A stretch of DNA of 35,515 bases from an uncultured bacterium (GCA_903829325.1 CAIKPM010000026.1:1-35515), one strand, 5' to 3'. Positions 24,736 through 33,986 are shown, numbered from the stretch's first letter. Made by a program: numbers and translations. Notes: a model not told the origin generated them from the sequence alone.

Positions 24736-27465
24736 TTGTCAACTGATATCCTCATATCGAGCGACCCGTGGGAGAATCGCGTCGCGATTCTCGAAGATGG
24801 CTCGCTCGCCGAAATCTATATTGAGCGCGAAGAAAAAGTCATCGGCTCGATTTACAAAGGCCGTGTGCAAAATGTTCTGCCCGGCATGGGCGCGAGCTTC
24901 GTTGATATCGGCCTCGGCCGCAACGCGTTTCTCTATGTTGATGATATTCACAAGGCGCCGCTCAATATTGGTGATGTAGAAATCACTCAAGGCCGCTCCG
25001 GTTGGACAATTAACGATAAAGTTAACCGCGGCGATGATGTGCTCGTGCAAATCGTCAAGGAGCCTCGCGGACTCAAGGGCGCCCGCATCAGCACCAACAT
25101 TACCTTACCGGGGCGTTATTTAATCCTGATGCCAACCGGTAAATATAGCGGGGTTTCCCGCAAGATTGAAAGCGCGGAAGAGCGCACCCGCCTCAAAAAC
25201 GTCATGAAACGCATCCGCCCGGATGGCATGGCTACGGTAGTCCGCACCGCAGCAACCGGTGTGAGCGATGCCGAGCTCATTGCAGATTTGGGCGTGCTGA
25301 TCCGGATGTGGCATGGGATTCTGGAAAATTTCAAGACGGCGAACACTCCCGCCCTCATCCACAAAGACATGAACCTCGTGTTCAAGGCGGCCCGCGATTT
25401 CATCACGCCACAAGTGGAACGCGTCTTAGTGGATACGCCAGAAGAATGCGAACGGCTCCGGGATTTTATGCGTTTACTCGGACCACAGTACGTGGATCGC
25501 ATCAGCGCTTACCCCCAAGGCCGTGCCCTTTTCCATGATTTTAAGGTAGATGCAGAGATCGCCCGCTTAATGCGGCCCAAGGTCAACCTCCCCTCAGGAG
25601 GCTCACTCGTTATTGAAACCACCGAAGCACTGACAGTTATCGATGTCAATAGCGGTAAGTTCACCGGGAAAACGCAAGAAGATACAATTATCCGCACCAA
25701 CCTTGAAGCGGCGGCGGAGATAGCGCGCCAGGTCCGCCTGCGTGATATTGGCGGCATTATTGTCTGCGATTTTATCGACATGCAGCTTGAAGGTAGCCGC
25801 ACGAAGGTGCTCCAGACCCTCGAACAGGGCCTGCGCCGCGACCGCACTAGAACGACGTTGCAGTCGTTCTCAGCGCTGGGCTTGCTCGAATTCACGCGCA
25901 AACGAGTCGGGAAAGATCTCGGTGGGCAACTGCAAGCTCCGTGCCCGACCTGTCATGGCTTGGGCGATGTGCTCTCGCCGGATAGCGTGGCCATCGAGGC
26001 GTTCCGTCAGCTCCGCGCCGCCTCTGCTCATAAGCATGCGCATGGTGGACTCTCGCTGATCGCGCCACCAACCGTAGCCGCTCAACTCCGTTTTTGGTAC
26101 GACGACGAAATCCAAGCGTTTGAGCAAGAGCTCAATGAAAAAATCCAGGTCGTCATTGATCCCCAACTGCATCCAGAGCACACTCGAGTCGTTCATGGCC
26201 TCAAGCCAACGATCGAACATCATCATAATAGCAATGCAGTGCCACTGCGAGTGGGTGATGAGTACGAAGTTGAAGTGCTCAGTGCTCGGATGCCCAACCC
26301 TACTTCTTCTGCAGCGTTGCTTTGCGGGCAAATCGTGGAAATCGAGAACGCCCAGGTCACCGCTGGCAGTACGGTCAGTATTCGCATCATCGACATCGAT
26401 GGCGACGATGTATTGGCAGAACTGCGCAACCAACCAGCAGCTCTAGCCGCAAACCGCAAGCGGCGCCGCCCGGCGCGTGGCCGCAAGCTCACGCCGCTCG
26501 AACAGACCGAGGAATTGCGCGAACTCGCCGAAGAGGCCGCCCGCCTCTTGGGCAGCCGCACCGCGGTCCCCGTGGAACCAGCGACACCCGAGGCGGTCGC
26601 ACCCATTGCGCCAGCACCCGAAACCGGTGCAGAGTCCGAAGAGCTCAAACGCCGCCGTCGTCGCCGACGGAGACGCGGTGGCAGTGGAAGTGGCGTCGGC
26701 GCAGCTCAACCGCTCATCGCCCCGGTCGAACAAGACCTTGCCGAAGAGACCGACGAAGAGTCGGAACTGGAACCAGAAACGAACGCCCCTGGGCAGGATC
26801 CTAGCTCACCTCAAGATCCGCTGCGCAAGCGGCGGCGCAGACGGCGGCGGCGGCGCAGTAATGGCGCTTTCACCCCGCTGGAAAATGCTGTTTCCGCAAG
26901 CGAAGGCAGCGAAATTCCCGCCGTACCTGATCGGCATATTTTCCGCGTCGATGCCAATGGCACAACCGAAGTCACCGGAGTGATTGCGCCACCCGAACCA
27001 TCGCGAGCATTGACCAAGTGGAATCGCCGACCGGGTCATGTCGCCGTCGAGCCACCACCCCCATCGCTGGCCGCGCCGGCGCCAGTAGCAGCGCGGATAG
27101 CCCGACCCACGCGTCGGCACGCAAGCCCGCCGCCACAACCCAGCGCACCCGTTGGTGAGCTGACGGCAACACCGCCCATTACCGCACTCCCGCCTTCAGG
27201 GGCGAGCGAAGCAGCTCCGGCTGCGCCTCGGAAGCGAGGACGGCCGCCCAAGGCTGCTGCCGTAGCTGCCACGCCGATCGTCGTACCTGCTCAAGCCCAA
27301 TCGAGTGAGCCATTGGCAGCACCTGCTCCACGTAAACGTGGGCGTCCACCGAAAGCCGCAACCGCAGCACCTGTACCAACCGCTTCAACGCCCGCCGTAC
27401 CGGCGAAAGCCAAGCCAGCCGCAGCGCCAGCGAAGCGTACGACAACCCGCAAGAAAACGACTTAA
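24736..27465 (+). CDS. rne: Ribonuclease E/G family endoribonuclease with basic AT-hook-like tail
   Basis: This is the main endonuclease of mRNA decay and rRNA/tRNA processing. From TTG 24736 (AAAGG upstream) the protein is about 909 residues. The N-terminal S1 domain opens with ILISSDPWENRVAILEDG. The catalytic aspartates are D303 in VIDVNSGKFTG and D348 in DFIDM, and the zinc-link is C403-x-x-C406 in CPTCHG; these positions nearly equal those of E. coli RNase E. The tail after about residue 520 is disordered: Arg clusters at 639-647 and 699-707 and two RKRGRPPK motifs at about 832 and 866, like AT-hooks. The frame is open to 24613 but that extension has no family likeness. Confidence 0.93.
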   Translation: MSTDILISSDPWENRVAILEDGSLAEIYIEREEKVIGSIYKGRVQNVLPGMGASFVDIGLGRNAFLYVDDIHKAPLNIGDVEITQGRSGWTINDKVNRGDDVLVQIVKEPRGLKGARISTNITLPGRYLILMPTGKYSGVSRKIESAEERTRLKNVMKRIRPDGMATVVRTAATGVSDAELIADLGVLIRMWHGILENFKTANTPALIHKDMNLVFKAARDFITPQVERVLVDTPEECERLRDFMRLLGPQYVDRISAYPQGRALFHDFKVDAEIARLMRPKVNLPSGGSLVIETTEALTVIDVNSGKFTGKTQEDTIIRTNLEAAAEIARQVRLRDIGGIIVCDFIDMQLEGSRTKVLQTLEQGLRRDRTRTTLQSFSALGLLEFTRKRVGKDLGGQLQAPCPTCHGLGDVLSPDSVAIEAFRQLRAASAHKHAHGGLSLIAPPTVAAQLRFWYDDEIQAFEQELNEKIQVVIDPQLHPEHTRVVHGLKPTIEHHHNSNAVPLRVGDEYEVEVLSARMPNPTSSAALLCGQIVEIENAQVTAGSTVSIRIIDIDGDDVLAELRNQPAALAANRKRRRPARGRKLTPLEQTEELRELAEEAARLLGSRTAVPVEPATPEAVAPIAPAPETGAESEELKRRRRRRRRRGGSGSGVGAAQPLIAPVEQDLAEETDEESELEPETNAPGQDPSSPQDPLRKRRRRRRRRRSNGAFTPLENAVSASEGSEIPAVPDRHIFRVDANGTTEVTGVIAPPEPSRALTKWNRRPGHVAVEPPPPSLAAPAPVAARIARPTRRHASPPPQPSAPVGELTATPPITALPPSGASEAAPAAPRKRGRPPKAAAVAATPIVVPAQAQSSEPLAAPAPRKRGRPPKAATAAPVPTASTPAVPAKAKPAAAPAKRTTTRKKTT

Positions 27466-27474
27466 AGCGGTTTG

Positions 27475-28839
27475 TTACGGCGCATCGCTGCTGGATACAG
27501 CGGCGATGCGCCCACGAAGATAATCGAGTGCTTGCCGCAATTGATTATCATGCGCTGGGTCACCGAGTTTGACGTTTTTGGCAAGCGCGACGTTCACATC
27601 GGGCTGGATTCCGACACTATTAATATCGCGACCATGGGGCGTAAAATAACGCGCGGTCGTTACTTTTATCGCTGCGCCATCAGGTAAGGGAAAAATGGTC
27701 TGCACGACACCCTTACCAAACGTTCGCGTTCCCATCAGCGTGCCGACCCCGTTATCCTGGATTGCACCTGAGGTAATTTCGGACGCCGAAGCAGTAAAAC
27801 GATTCACCAATACCACCAAAGGCCGTGGCGTAATAGCGGTATCCTCTGCGTTGTACTGGGTGTTGCTACCACCGCGCTCTTTGACGGAAACAATCGGGCC
27901 GCTTGGCACGAATTTTGAGGCGACGTCTACGGCAGCGGTAAGATACCCGCCGCCGTTATCGCGTAGATCAAGCACGTAGGCACGGGCGTTTTGCGCATCG
28001 AGCTTCGATAACGCAGCATCAAGCTCGGTGCCCGTCGTTGCGCCAAAAACGGTGAGGTGAACGTACCCGACCTGATCTGGCAACATTTTTGCAACCACGC
28101 TGGGTTGATGGATGAGCGCACGCGTAATGCTCACGAAACCAGGCACGTGCCGCCCGCCGCGAAGCACGTCAAGCCGGACAATAGTGCCGGCCTTGCCGCG
28201 TAGCCGACGAGAATCGACATCTGTAGGCACGTTTTTGGTTGTTTGACCATCGATCGCTAGAATAAGATCATCAGCTTGCATGCCCATTTTTTCAGCCGGG
28301 CCGCCCGAAATCACCTGATCGACATGCAAATAATGGGTTTTCGGATCGACATTAATCGAAAGTCCTACACCGCTGAAATTGCCACCGTCTAGGTCTTCGT
28401 TTAATGAAGTGTACTCTTGGGGCGTTAAAAACAGCGTGTAGCGATCGCGCACCGAGGCAGCAAGCCCGACCATTTCGGCGTACAGTAAATTCTTGGGCGC
28501 GACCTTATTGCCGTACTGGCCATACGCGCTCTGGAGCTCGGCACGTAAAGCGCGCAGGTTGGCGGTATCATCGCCGACCGCACGCGGATCAGGCAGCGAG
28601 GGATTAGAAACGCCACTCGCTTTCAAACACGTGACTAAGCTCGTATGTGCACCAGTCAGCAGTACTTGCGGATTGATCTGCTTATAGTAATCATCTTCGA
28701 GATGATGATACACCGTGGCGAGCTCATCTTGATTTGCGTCGGTTACCTGCGGGGTTGCGGCATGGCCGACAGCGACACCCGTAGCAACGAGCATGGCGCA
28801 GAGACTAGTAACGAGGAACGGTTTATGGTTTTGCTTCAC
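27475..28839 (-). CDS. S41 C-terminal processing peptidase (second of tandem pair)
   Basis: From GTG 28839 the protein is about 454 residues with a signal anchor (FLVTSLCAMLVATGVAVGHA). A PDZ domain (GVGLSINVDPKTHYLHVDQV, GMQADDLILAIDGQ) is followed by the peptidase core: YVLDLRDNGGGYL, the Ser motif NRFTASASEITSGAIQD and the lysine of TRTFGKGVVQTIFPLP. Such enzymes trim C-termini of periplasmic proteins. It overlaps the upstream paralogue by 17 bases. The start is uncertain because no ribosome binding site is clear; the frame is open to 28905. Confidence 0.88.
   Translation of the reverse strand: MKQNHKPFLVTSLCAMLVATGVAVGHAATPQVTDANQDELATVYHHLEDDYYKQINPQVLLTGAHTSLVTCLKASGVSNPSLPDPRAVGDDTANLRALRAELQSAYGQYGNKVAPKNLLYAEMVGLAASVRDRYTLFLTPQEYTSLNEDLDGGNFSGVGLSINVDPKTHYLHVDQVISGGPAEKMGMQADDLILAIDGQTTKNVPTDVDSRRLRGKAGTIVRLDVLRGGRHVPGFVSITRALIHQPSVVAKMLPDQVGYVHLTVFGATTGTELDAALSKLDAQNARAYVLDLRDNGGGYLTAAVDVASKFVPSGPIVSVKERGGSNTQYNAEDTAITPRPLVVLVNRFTASASEITSGAIQDNGVGTLMGTRTFGKGVVQTIFPLPDGAAIKVTTARYFTPHGRDINSVGIQPDVNVALAKNVKLGDPAHDNQLRQALDYLRGRIAAVSSSDAP
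27479..27512. terminator. Strong hairpin between convergent rne and ctp genes
   Basis: GGCGCATCGC (27479-27488) and GCGATGCGCC (27503-27512) pair perfectly. A T-G wobble and an inner stem GCTG/CAGC close on a GATA loop, giving a near-continuous 15-pair stem. It lies in the last codons of the S41 gene, 14 bases past the rne stop. No strong T-run follows on either strand, so it may act as an RNA end-protection or bidirectional stop element. Confidence 0.5.
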
Positions 28840-30172
28840 GGTGTAACAATGCTTTCGCGGCTGCAAGTTGACGATCGCGCGGAGAGTCGATGTAACGGAA
28901 GTCATCCGGCTGATCGATGATTATATTCGGCAGAATTCCCTTATGCTGAATATCGCGGCCGGCCGGAGTGATGTATCGCGCAGTCGTCACCTTGAGTGCG
29001 CCCTTATTCGAAAGGCTGAAGATCGATTGGACCACGCCCTTCCCATAGGTCTTGGTGCCGATCAGCGTGCCGAGATGATAATCTTGGATCGCGCCTGCGG
29101 TGATCTCAGACGCACTAGCGGAAAAGCGATTCACCAAAACAACGAGTGGCTTCACATTTAAGGATGTTCCCAAAGCCGAACTCGTATCACGGTCGCCGAA
29201 GCGATCGAGGATCGAAACAATCGGTCCACGCGGAATGACGAGGCTCGATACCGCTACAGCCGCGTCGACCAAGCCACCGCCGTTATAGCGTAGATCGAGG
29301 ACGTAGCCACGTACGTGGTGGCGTTGTCCTTCGAGCAGCGCTTTGCGGACCTCGTCACCAGATGTCTCGCCGAAATCGTTCAAGCGAATATAATCAATGT
29401 CGCCTTCGATTTTTGCGTGGACCGAGGGGACATGAATCTGTTCTCGCACGACGCGGATTTGACGCGTGGTACGGGCCTTGGCGTCGCTTTTGACCGTCAG
29501 CAGAACGCTGGTGCCAACTTTGCCGCGAATGAGGTGCTCAACGCTATCAAGCTTCATGCCGTGAACGGGGCGAGAATCGACCGCGACAATAAGGTCCCCC
29601 GGCTTCATCCCAGCGCGCGCGGCCGGGGCGCCATCGATCGGGGCGACGAGCACATTGCCGTGAGCATCCTCGCCGATATAAACACCGATACCGCCGAAAT
29701 CACCGCCTTTGAGCATTTCTTCCAGGCTCGTAAATTCGTGGGGGTCCATGTACGTGCTGTAAGGATCGTGCAAAGACGCCAACAGCCCGCGGATCGCGCC
29801 TTCGGTCAACGACTGCGCGCTAATCTTTGCTTGGTACGAGTTCATCGCCGAGCTGAGCAGTTGCGCCATCGCAACATTATCGCTCTCGGTTTGGCCGCTC
29901 GCTCGCGGGGTCGGGAGCGCATTCGGCGAGGCATGCTGGGCTTTGATGACGCCGATCAACCCGGTACGTTCACCGGCGAGCAGCTCACCGGTCTGAACTG
30001 GCTTGTAGTACGTCGTCTCGACTCGAGTGACAATATCATTGAACAAGTCGAGGTGCGTTTCAGAGACGACAGCCGCCTTGACTCCTCTGCTTTGCAGCGA
30101 AATCAGCGAACCCAAGAGCGCGGCGAGCGCAAGCCCGACGACTGGAACAATTTTCACAACACGTAAACCCAC
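28823..30172 (-). CDS. S41 C-terminal processing peptidase (first of tandem pair)
   Basis: From GTG 30172 (AAAGG six bases upstream) the protein is about 449 residues. An N-terminal anchor (VVKIVPVVGLALAALLGSL) leads to a helical region and a PDZ domain (FGGIGVYIGEDAHGNVLVAP, GMKPGDLIVAVDSRP). The catalytic domain contains YVLDLRYNGGGLVDAA, the Ser motif NRFSASASEITAGAIQD and the lysine of TKTYGKGVVQSIFSL. It resembles the following gene throughout, so the pair arose by duplication. A TTG at 30223 is in frame, but its extra residues are basic and unlike a signal peptide. Confidence 0.9.
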   Translation of the reverse strand: MGLRVVKIVPVVGLALAALLGSLISLQSRGVKAAVVSETHLDLFNDIVTRVETTYYKPVQTGELLAGERTGLIGVIKAQHASPNALPTPRASGQTESDNVAMAQLLSSAMNSYQAKISAQSLTEGAIRGLLASLHDPYSTYMDPHEFTSLEEMLKGGDFGGIGVYIGEDAHGNVLVAPIDGAPAARAGMKPGDLIVAVDSRPVHGMKLDSVEHLIRGKVGTSVLLTVKSDAKARTTRQIRVVREQIHVPSVHAKIEGDIDYIRLNDFGETSGDEVRKALLEGQRHHVRGYVLDLRYNGGGLVDAAVAVSSLVIPRGPIVSILDRFGDRDTSSALGTSLNVKPLVVLVNRFSASASEITAGAIQDYHLGTLIGTKTYGKGVVQSIFSLSNKGALKVTTARYITPAGRDIQHKGILPNIIIDQPDDFRYIDSPRDRQLAAAKALLHREAKP

Positions 30173-30231
30173 GCGGGGCCTTTCGACGCCTCTTCTCAGT
30201 TTCGCTGCCCGAACGGCCCGCAAGCGTCAAG

Positions 30232-30252
30232 TTTGGGCTAAGCAGACCCAAA
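30232..30252. promoter_or_regulatory. Inverted repeat TTTGGG-N9-CCCAAA in the divergent region
   Basis: The repeat (30232-30237 and 30247-30252) lies between the divergent S41 peptidase gene and the pilus-like gene, where a regulator of either could bind. No clear sigma-70-type promoter was recognised on either strand here. Confidence 0.3.
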
Positions 30253-30276
30253 TATCGCCAGAAAACCGCTGTGGGC

Positions 30277-30286
30277 ATGCTAGCAT
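30277..30286. promoter_or_regulatory. Palindrome ATGCTAGCAT in leader of first TadE-like gene
   Basis: This perfect 10-base palindrome is found again, identical, at 33890-33899 before the paralogous gene. TGCTAATA follows in both leaders (30346 and 33942). The shared order suggests a duplicated regulatory region. Confidence 0.4.
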
Positions 30287-30354
30287 TTCTGGTGGCGACT
30301 TTGCGGCTTACACCAGCGACGGAAATCCAGCTCTGAAGAATGGACTGCTAATAA

Positions 30355-30374
30355 ATTCGGCCTATTCGCCGAAT
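30355..30374 (+). promoter_or_regulatory. Hairpin in leader of first TadE-like gene
   Basis: ATTCGGC (30355-30361) and GCCGAAT (30368-30374) form a seven-pair stem with a CTATTC loop, about 30 bases before the ATG. The paralogous leader keeps the TGCTAATA and CGCCGAA parts but not a clean stem. Confidence 0.35.
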
Positions 30375-30404
30375 CCCTGAAGTAGGGCGAGCCTGAGGAT
30401 GGAT

Positions 30405-31697
30405 ATGGCAAAAGACATGAGATCCAATCAACATCTGCGTGGATCGGCGTTAGTAGAAAGCGCGCTTGTGCTGCCGCTGTATTTCATGATTTTCTTTGCG
30501 CAGCTAACAATTGCGATTATGGGCATGCAACAAATATGTTTAATTGGAGCAAGCTTTGATTATTTACACACGATGATATTTGCCAACGAATCAGATCCCA
30601 CAAATGATGCAAAAAATATGGTTAAGAGTTGGCCTTTTATTCCTCATGAGTTGATATCTTATCAGACAACAAAATCCACAGCGGTCATTCCAAGCGATTC
30701 GCACCCTGCTGATTTCCCTCCACAGTTGGGTGCAGTTCGAGTTCCAATAATCGAAAGTGCAACCTTATCACTGCCCATAAACTATGGGATTCCTTTTTTC
30801 GGCGGAATAACAGGAACGCTGTCAAATACTGCACGCGATAATTATGTCGTATATAACGACGCACAGTATGCGTTACCGTTAATGAGCACTCAAGCCGGCA
30901 CCGAGCAAATGATCTATGGAGGTTACACAACTACATTTTATCCATCAATTTCCGGAGCGAGCAATATGTTCAGTTGCGATTATGAGTTTCCACCTAATGG
31001 TGGAATCGCAGGCGGACCTCCACAGAACGATCAAGCTCCAACAGGCAAAGAGCCAAAATTTTCTACAGGAGCATATTATAGTAACGCAGCGTGGGATACT
31101 TGCCCGCCGTTCACCATTACCAAGCCACCAACGGGCTATGTCACGACACCCGATCCAACAGACACAAACAACGAAGTGACGTATTCATTTAAACCTTTAA
31201 ACTTGAGCTTCAAACTCGCTACCGAGGAACTCGAACAAAAAAATCCGGGTGTCAGCACCCCTGTAAACTTATCTTTTATCACTGCCGATGAATGCAATAC
31301 AAACCCAATACGAACATATTGCGAAGCTCCAAAACCGGATGAAACACCCCAGGCAACTCCGCTATACTCAAACACAGGAACAACTTTTGGGAATGCAGCC
31401 ATCATGCAAGAGTTCTACGAAAGCATCGCACTGTTCCTAGGCGGAATAGCTGATGATAAACCTATAAGATCAGAACTCAAGCTCGTATCGTCAACAGACG
31501 CAAACGTGGCCTCAACCGCGAGAGATAAGCTTTTAGGCAGGTACGAGAATGGAACAAACATCTACTCCTTTCATAGCTTTGATTCGTATTTAACGGGCAC
31601 ATATGGCGAAATGATCAAAATCGACCCATTCACACAGATCGAGGATAAGGATAGCAACTTTAGCTTAGCACCCGGTCCGGCACGTATACCCTATTAA
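30405..31697 (+). CDS. TadE-like pseudopilin protein (copy A)
   Basis: This 430-residue protein starts at ATG 30405, with TGAGG six bases upstream. A short basic leader ends in RG, then SALVESALVLPLYFMIFFAQ forms the single membrane helix. Gly13 as -1 and Glu18 as +5 fit class III prepilin signals cleaved by prepilin peptidases. The large C-terminal region is exposed and carries conserved cysteine motifs (CDYEF, DTCPPF, ADECNTNP, YCEAPKPDETPQ). Such proteins assist Tad/Flp pilus or secreted structures. It is much longer than classic TadE (about 150-200 residues). A paralogue follows 3.6 kb downstream. The region is visibly A+T-rich. Confidence 0.7.
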   Translation: MAKDMRSNQHLRGSALVESALVLPLYFMIFFAQLTIAIMGMQQICLIGASFDYLHTMIFANESDPTNDAKNMVKSWPFIPHELISYQTTKSTAVIPSDSHPADFPPQLGAVRVPIIESATLSLPINYGIPFFGGITGTLSNTARDNYVVYNDAQYALPLMSTQAGTEQMIYGGYTTTFYPSISGASNMFSCDYEFPPNGGIAGGPPQNDQAPTGKEPKFSTGAYYSNAAWDTCPPFTITKPPTGYVTTPDPTDTNNEVTYSFKPLNLSFKLATEELEQKNPGVSTPVNLSFITADECNTNPIRTYCEAPKPDETPQATPLYSNTGTTFGNAAIMQEFYESIALFLGGIADDKPIRSELKLVSSTDANVASTARDKLLGRYENGTNIYSFHSFDSYLTGTYGEMIKIDPFTQIEDKDSNFSLAPGPARIPY

Positions 31698-31796
31698 GAC
31701 CTACTAACGCACAGTCCATTTGCAAGTTACGATAACTTCTGCTTCATTTCATTGCACGGCATAGCAGTTTACAACAGGATAGAATGCGAGAAAATC

Positions 31797-32981
31797 ATGG
31801 CAATCAATCTCAATCTGATGAGATATCACACTAGGCGAAAACCTGCGAGGTGCAATCCAGTCAAGGGCGGGAAAGACACGCTAATTAGGCAGAAGCAACG
31901 AAATGCGCGGGGACAGACGGCGCCAATACTGGCGATCATGTTACCAGTCCAAATTATACTGATGGGGGCAACAAGCGCGGTTGGGAGCTATGCGTGGCAT
32001 CATATAGCACTTCAAACTGCTGTTGATAATGCAGCAAAAACGCTTGCCAGCGTTCAAGCGTTCCAATTCAACCGCATCGAAATGATCACCCTCGCTGGAT
32101 CTGTGGAAGAATATCGCATCAGATCATTGATAGATGGTGCATTCATCGCAGGTCAAGGGAACGGTGGCTGCGCGCTATCCACTAGTTGCCGAGACGATTT
32201 CCAAGCATTAAGTAAAGCCCTGGTCGAATCTGTCAACCGCTATACCAAGCTCCTTAATTTGGCGAATCAAGCAATGTATGGCATGGATCTGCCCTCACTC
32301 AAGTCAAATATATCATCAGTCCTTACCGTCATGAGCGATCCAACATTTAGCATTACATACAATCAACCAGGCCTACAAAGGCCATATCTATATTATGCTT
32401 TACATATGGACACAACACAGAATCCGTTGCGGGGCTATGTCGGGACTGCGCAAGCTTGTGACATACTTGGTCAAACTTTACCACAATGCTTCGTAGCCGT
32501 CGGCCCAAGAATGAAATTATTTTCATTAGGAGACATTGGCCTGACCCCACCGTACTCCCAATATTCGACATTCGCCCCTAGCCTACGGACAAATACCACA
32601 TTCTCGCCAATCATCGCAGATTTTTGGAATCCACTTAAAGTCGAAATAAGCGCTTGTGACGACGTACAGCTAGGCCCTTTACTACCACAAATGATTATTA
32701 CCGCGCATGCGGCAGCCGAGCCTGAAGCCAGCGTCTTTATGGCGCGCAATAATTCAGCATTCGACAACTTTAATTGCGGGTCAAGCTGCATTGACTATTT
32801 CCCCAAAGAAAGCTGGGCCAAAGGTCGAGATCAACAGTGGGACTGGTACGACCCAAATTGGCAAACGCCGGTTGGCATGTGGACTACTGGCGATCTTATG
32901 GTATGGTTTTCGCCAATATTAGTGCAACCAACCTACAATCCCATAACGCGTCCTCGTGCAGGAGCCAAGTGTGATAGCTAA
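31797..32981 (+). CDS. TadG-like membrane-anchored protein
   Basis: This 394-residue protein has a basic N-terminus and RGQTAPILAIMLPVQIILMG as membrane helix, then YAWHHIALQTAVDNAAKTLA. That is the pattern of TadG-like proteins (RGxxA...LQxAvDaAALAAA). It lacks Glu at +5, so it is probably not processed by the prepilin peptidase. The rest is exposed and contains paired cysteines (GGCALSTSCRDD, CDILGQTLPQC, CGSSCIDYF). No vWA domain is visible. ATG 31797 is chosen over a TTG at 31752. It overlaps the next gene. Confidence 0.6.
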   Translation: MAINLNLMRYHTRRKPARCNPVKGGKDTLIRQKQRNARGQTAPILAIMLPVQIILMGATSAVGSYAWHHIALQTAVDNAAKTLASVQAFQFNRIEMITLAGSVEEYRIRSLIDGAFIAGQGNGGCALSTSCRDDFQALSKALVESVNRYTKLLNLANQAMYGMDLPSLKSNISSVLTVMSDPTFSITYNQPGLQRPYLYYALHMDTTQNPLRGYVGTAQACDILGQTLPQCFVAVGPRMKLFSLGDIGLTPPYSQYSTFAPSLRTNTTFSPIIADFWNPLKVEISACDDVQLGPLLPQMIITAHAAAEPEASVFMARNNSAFDNFNCGSSCIDYFPKESWAKGRDQQWDWYDPNWQTPVGMWTTGDLMVWFSPILVQPTYNPITRPRAGAKCDS

Positions 32982-33825
32982 GACCGCGAGCGAACAAGGC
33001 GTTTTCAAAGCATTGTGCACCAGACTCGGCAGACTGAAGCGTCTGCTTGTAGATCGCCAGTATACTTCACGGGGTCAAGCGATTGTCGAATTTAGTATCT
33101 TGGCGCCATTTATGTTGTTTGTGCTGATACTGACAGTGGGAAGATTAGCAATTGGCCTATATTCCTTGCAGCTACAAATGACAGAGCACACACTAAACAA
33201 CATCCTCAACGATCCAAATCCCGCTGCTGACTTTAATACGAGCCTGATCCAATATAATATTGGCAAATTACAAAACGGTTCATTAAGCCTAACAAGTAAA
33301 GCATACGATCAGAAAAACCTGCTCGATATGCTTAATGGCACTGCAGATGATGGAACAACCACACAATTTTCACTAGCACAATTAAAGTTCAGCAACTGGT
33401 ATGCAGCCAATAAACACAACGTTTCTGTGATGACTCCCCAAACGCTAGTCTTGCAATTTCCACCACCAGGATCATCAATACCAAGCTGGATAGGGTCTCC
33501 AATCTTTTTCACCACCACCACCACCACAATTGAGACCAATCTGCAAAGTAATCATCCGATCATTAGTAAGATGTTTTTCAATCTGGTAGGCATCAATCTC
33601 ATCAGCTCTGTGTCAAACACAAGTTTTCGACCGGCAGGCATTCAGACCATGATGCATTGTTATAGGGATATTCACGACACAATAACCAACACACTCAAGC
33701 CGGACGCTGATACAATTGACGACACGAACATGACTCAACTCGGCGTCGCCGGCAGTACCGTCACGGCTGGAAACGTTCCGCTCGTCACACTACCGATTGG
33801 AAGCGATAATCTCTGCAAAAATTAG
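32971..33825 (+). CDS. TadE-like pseudopilin protein (shorter type)
   Basis: From GTG 32971 (GGAG six bases upstream) the protein is 284 residues. A basic leader of about 35 residues ends in SRG, followed by QAIVEFSILAPFMLFVLILT. Gly35 at -1 and Glu40 at +5 give the prepilin signature. The exposed part is polar with few cysteines (HCYRD, LCKN). It overlaps the stop of the TadG-like gene by 11 bases, so the two are co-translated. It is unrelated in sequence to copies A and A' apart from the leader and helix. Confidence 0.65.
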   Translation: MIAKTASEQGVFKALCTRLGRLKRLLVDRQYTSRGQAIVEFSILAPFMLFVLILTVGRLAIGLYSLQLQMTEHTLNNILNDPNPAADFNTSLIQYNIGKLQNGSLSLTSKAYDQKNLLDMLNGTADDGTTTQFSLAQLKFSNWYAANKHNVSVMTPQTLVLQFPPPGSSIPSWIGSPIFFTTTTTTIETNLQSNHPIISKMFFNLVGINLISSVSNTSFRPAGIQTMMHCYRDIHDTITNTLKPDADTIDDTNMTQLGVAGSTVTAGNVPLVTLPIGSDNLCKN

Positions 33826-33889
33826 ACCGAGCACTCATTGTCAATTTTCGGCAAAGCACGCTACAGCCTCAGCTGCAACAGAGAGGCCT

Positions 33890-33899
33890 ATGCTAGCAT
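33890..33899. promoter_or_regulatory. Palindrome ATGCTAGCAT in leader of second TadE-like copy
   Basis: Identical to the palindrome at 30277-30286, again followed by TGCTAATA (33942-33949) and a CGCCGAA stretch before the start codon. The leader is duplicated together with the gene. Confidence 0.4.
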
Positions 33900-33986
33900 T
33901 GCCGTAGTGCCTGTCGCGTACTATCAAGCCCAAAAGCGGGGTGCTAATAGATTTTTCCTGATGCGCCGAAAACCGAAGATGAGGGT

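Noticed and set aside
29315-30166. 283-codon plus-strand frame opposite the first S41 protease
   Set aside because: The protease frame is clearly real, and the antisense product has no domain or start signal.
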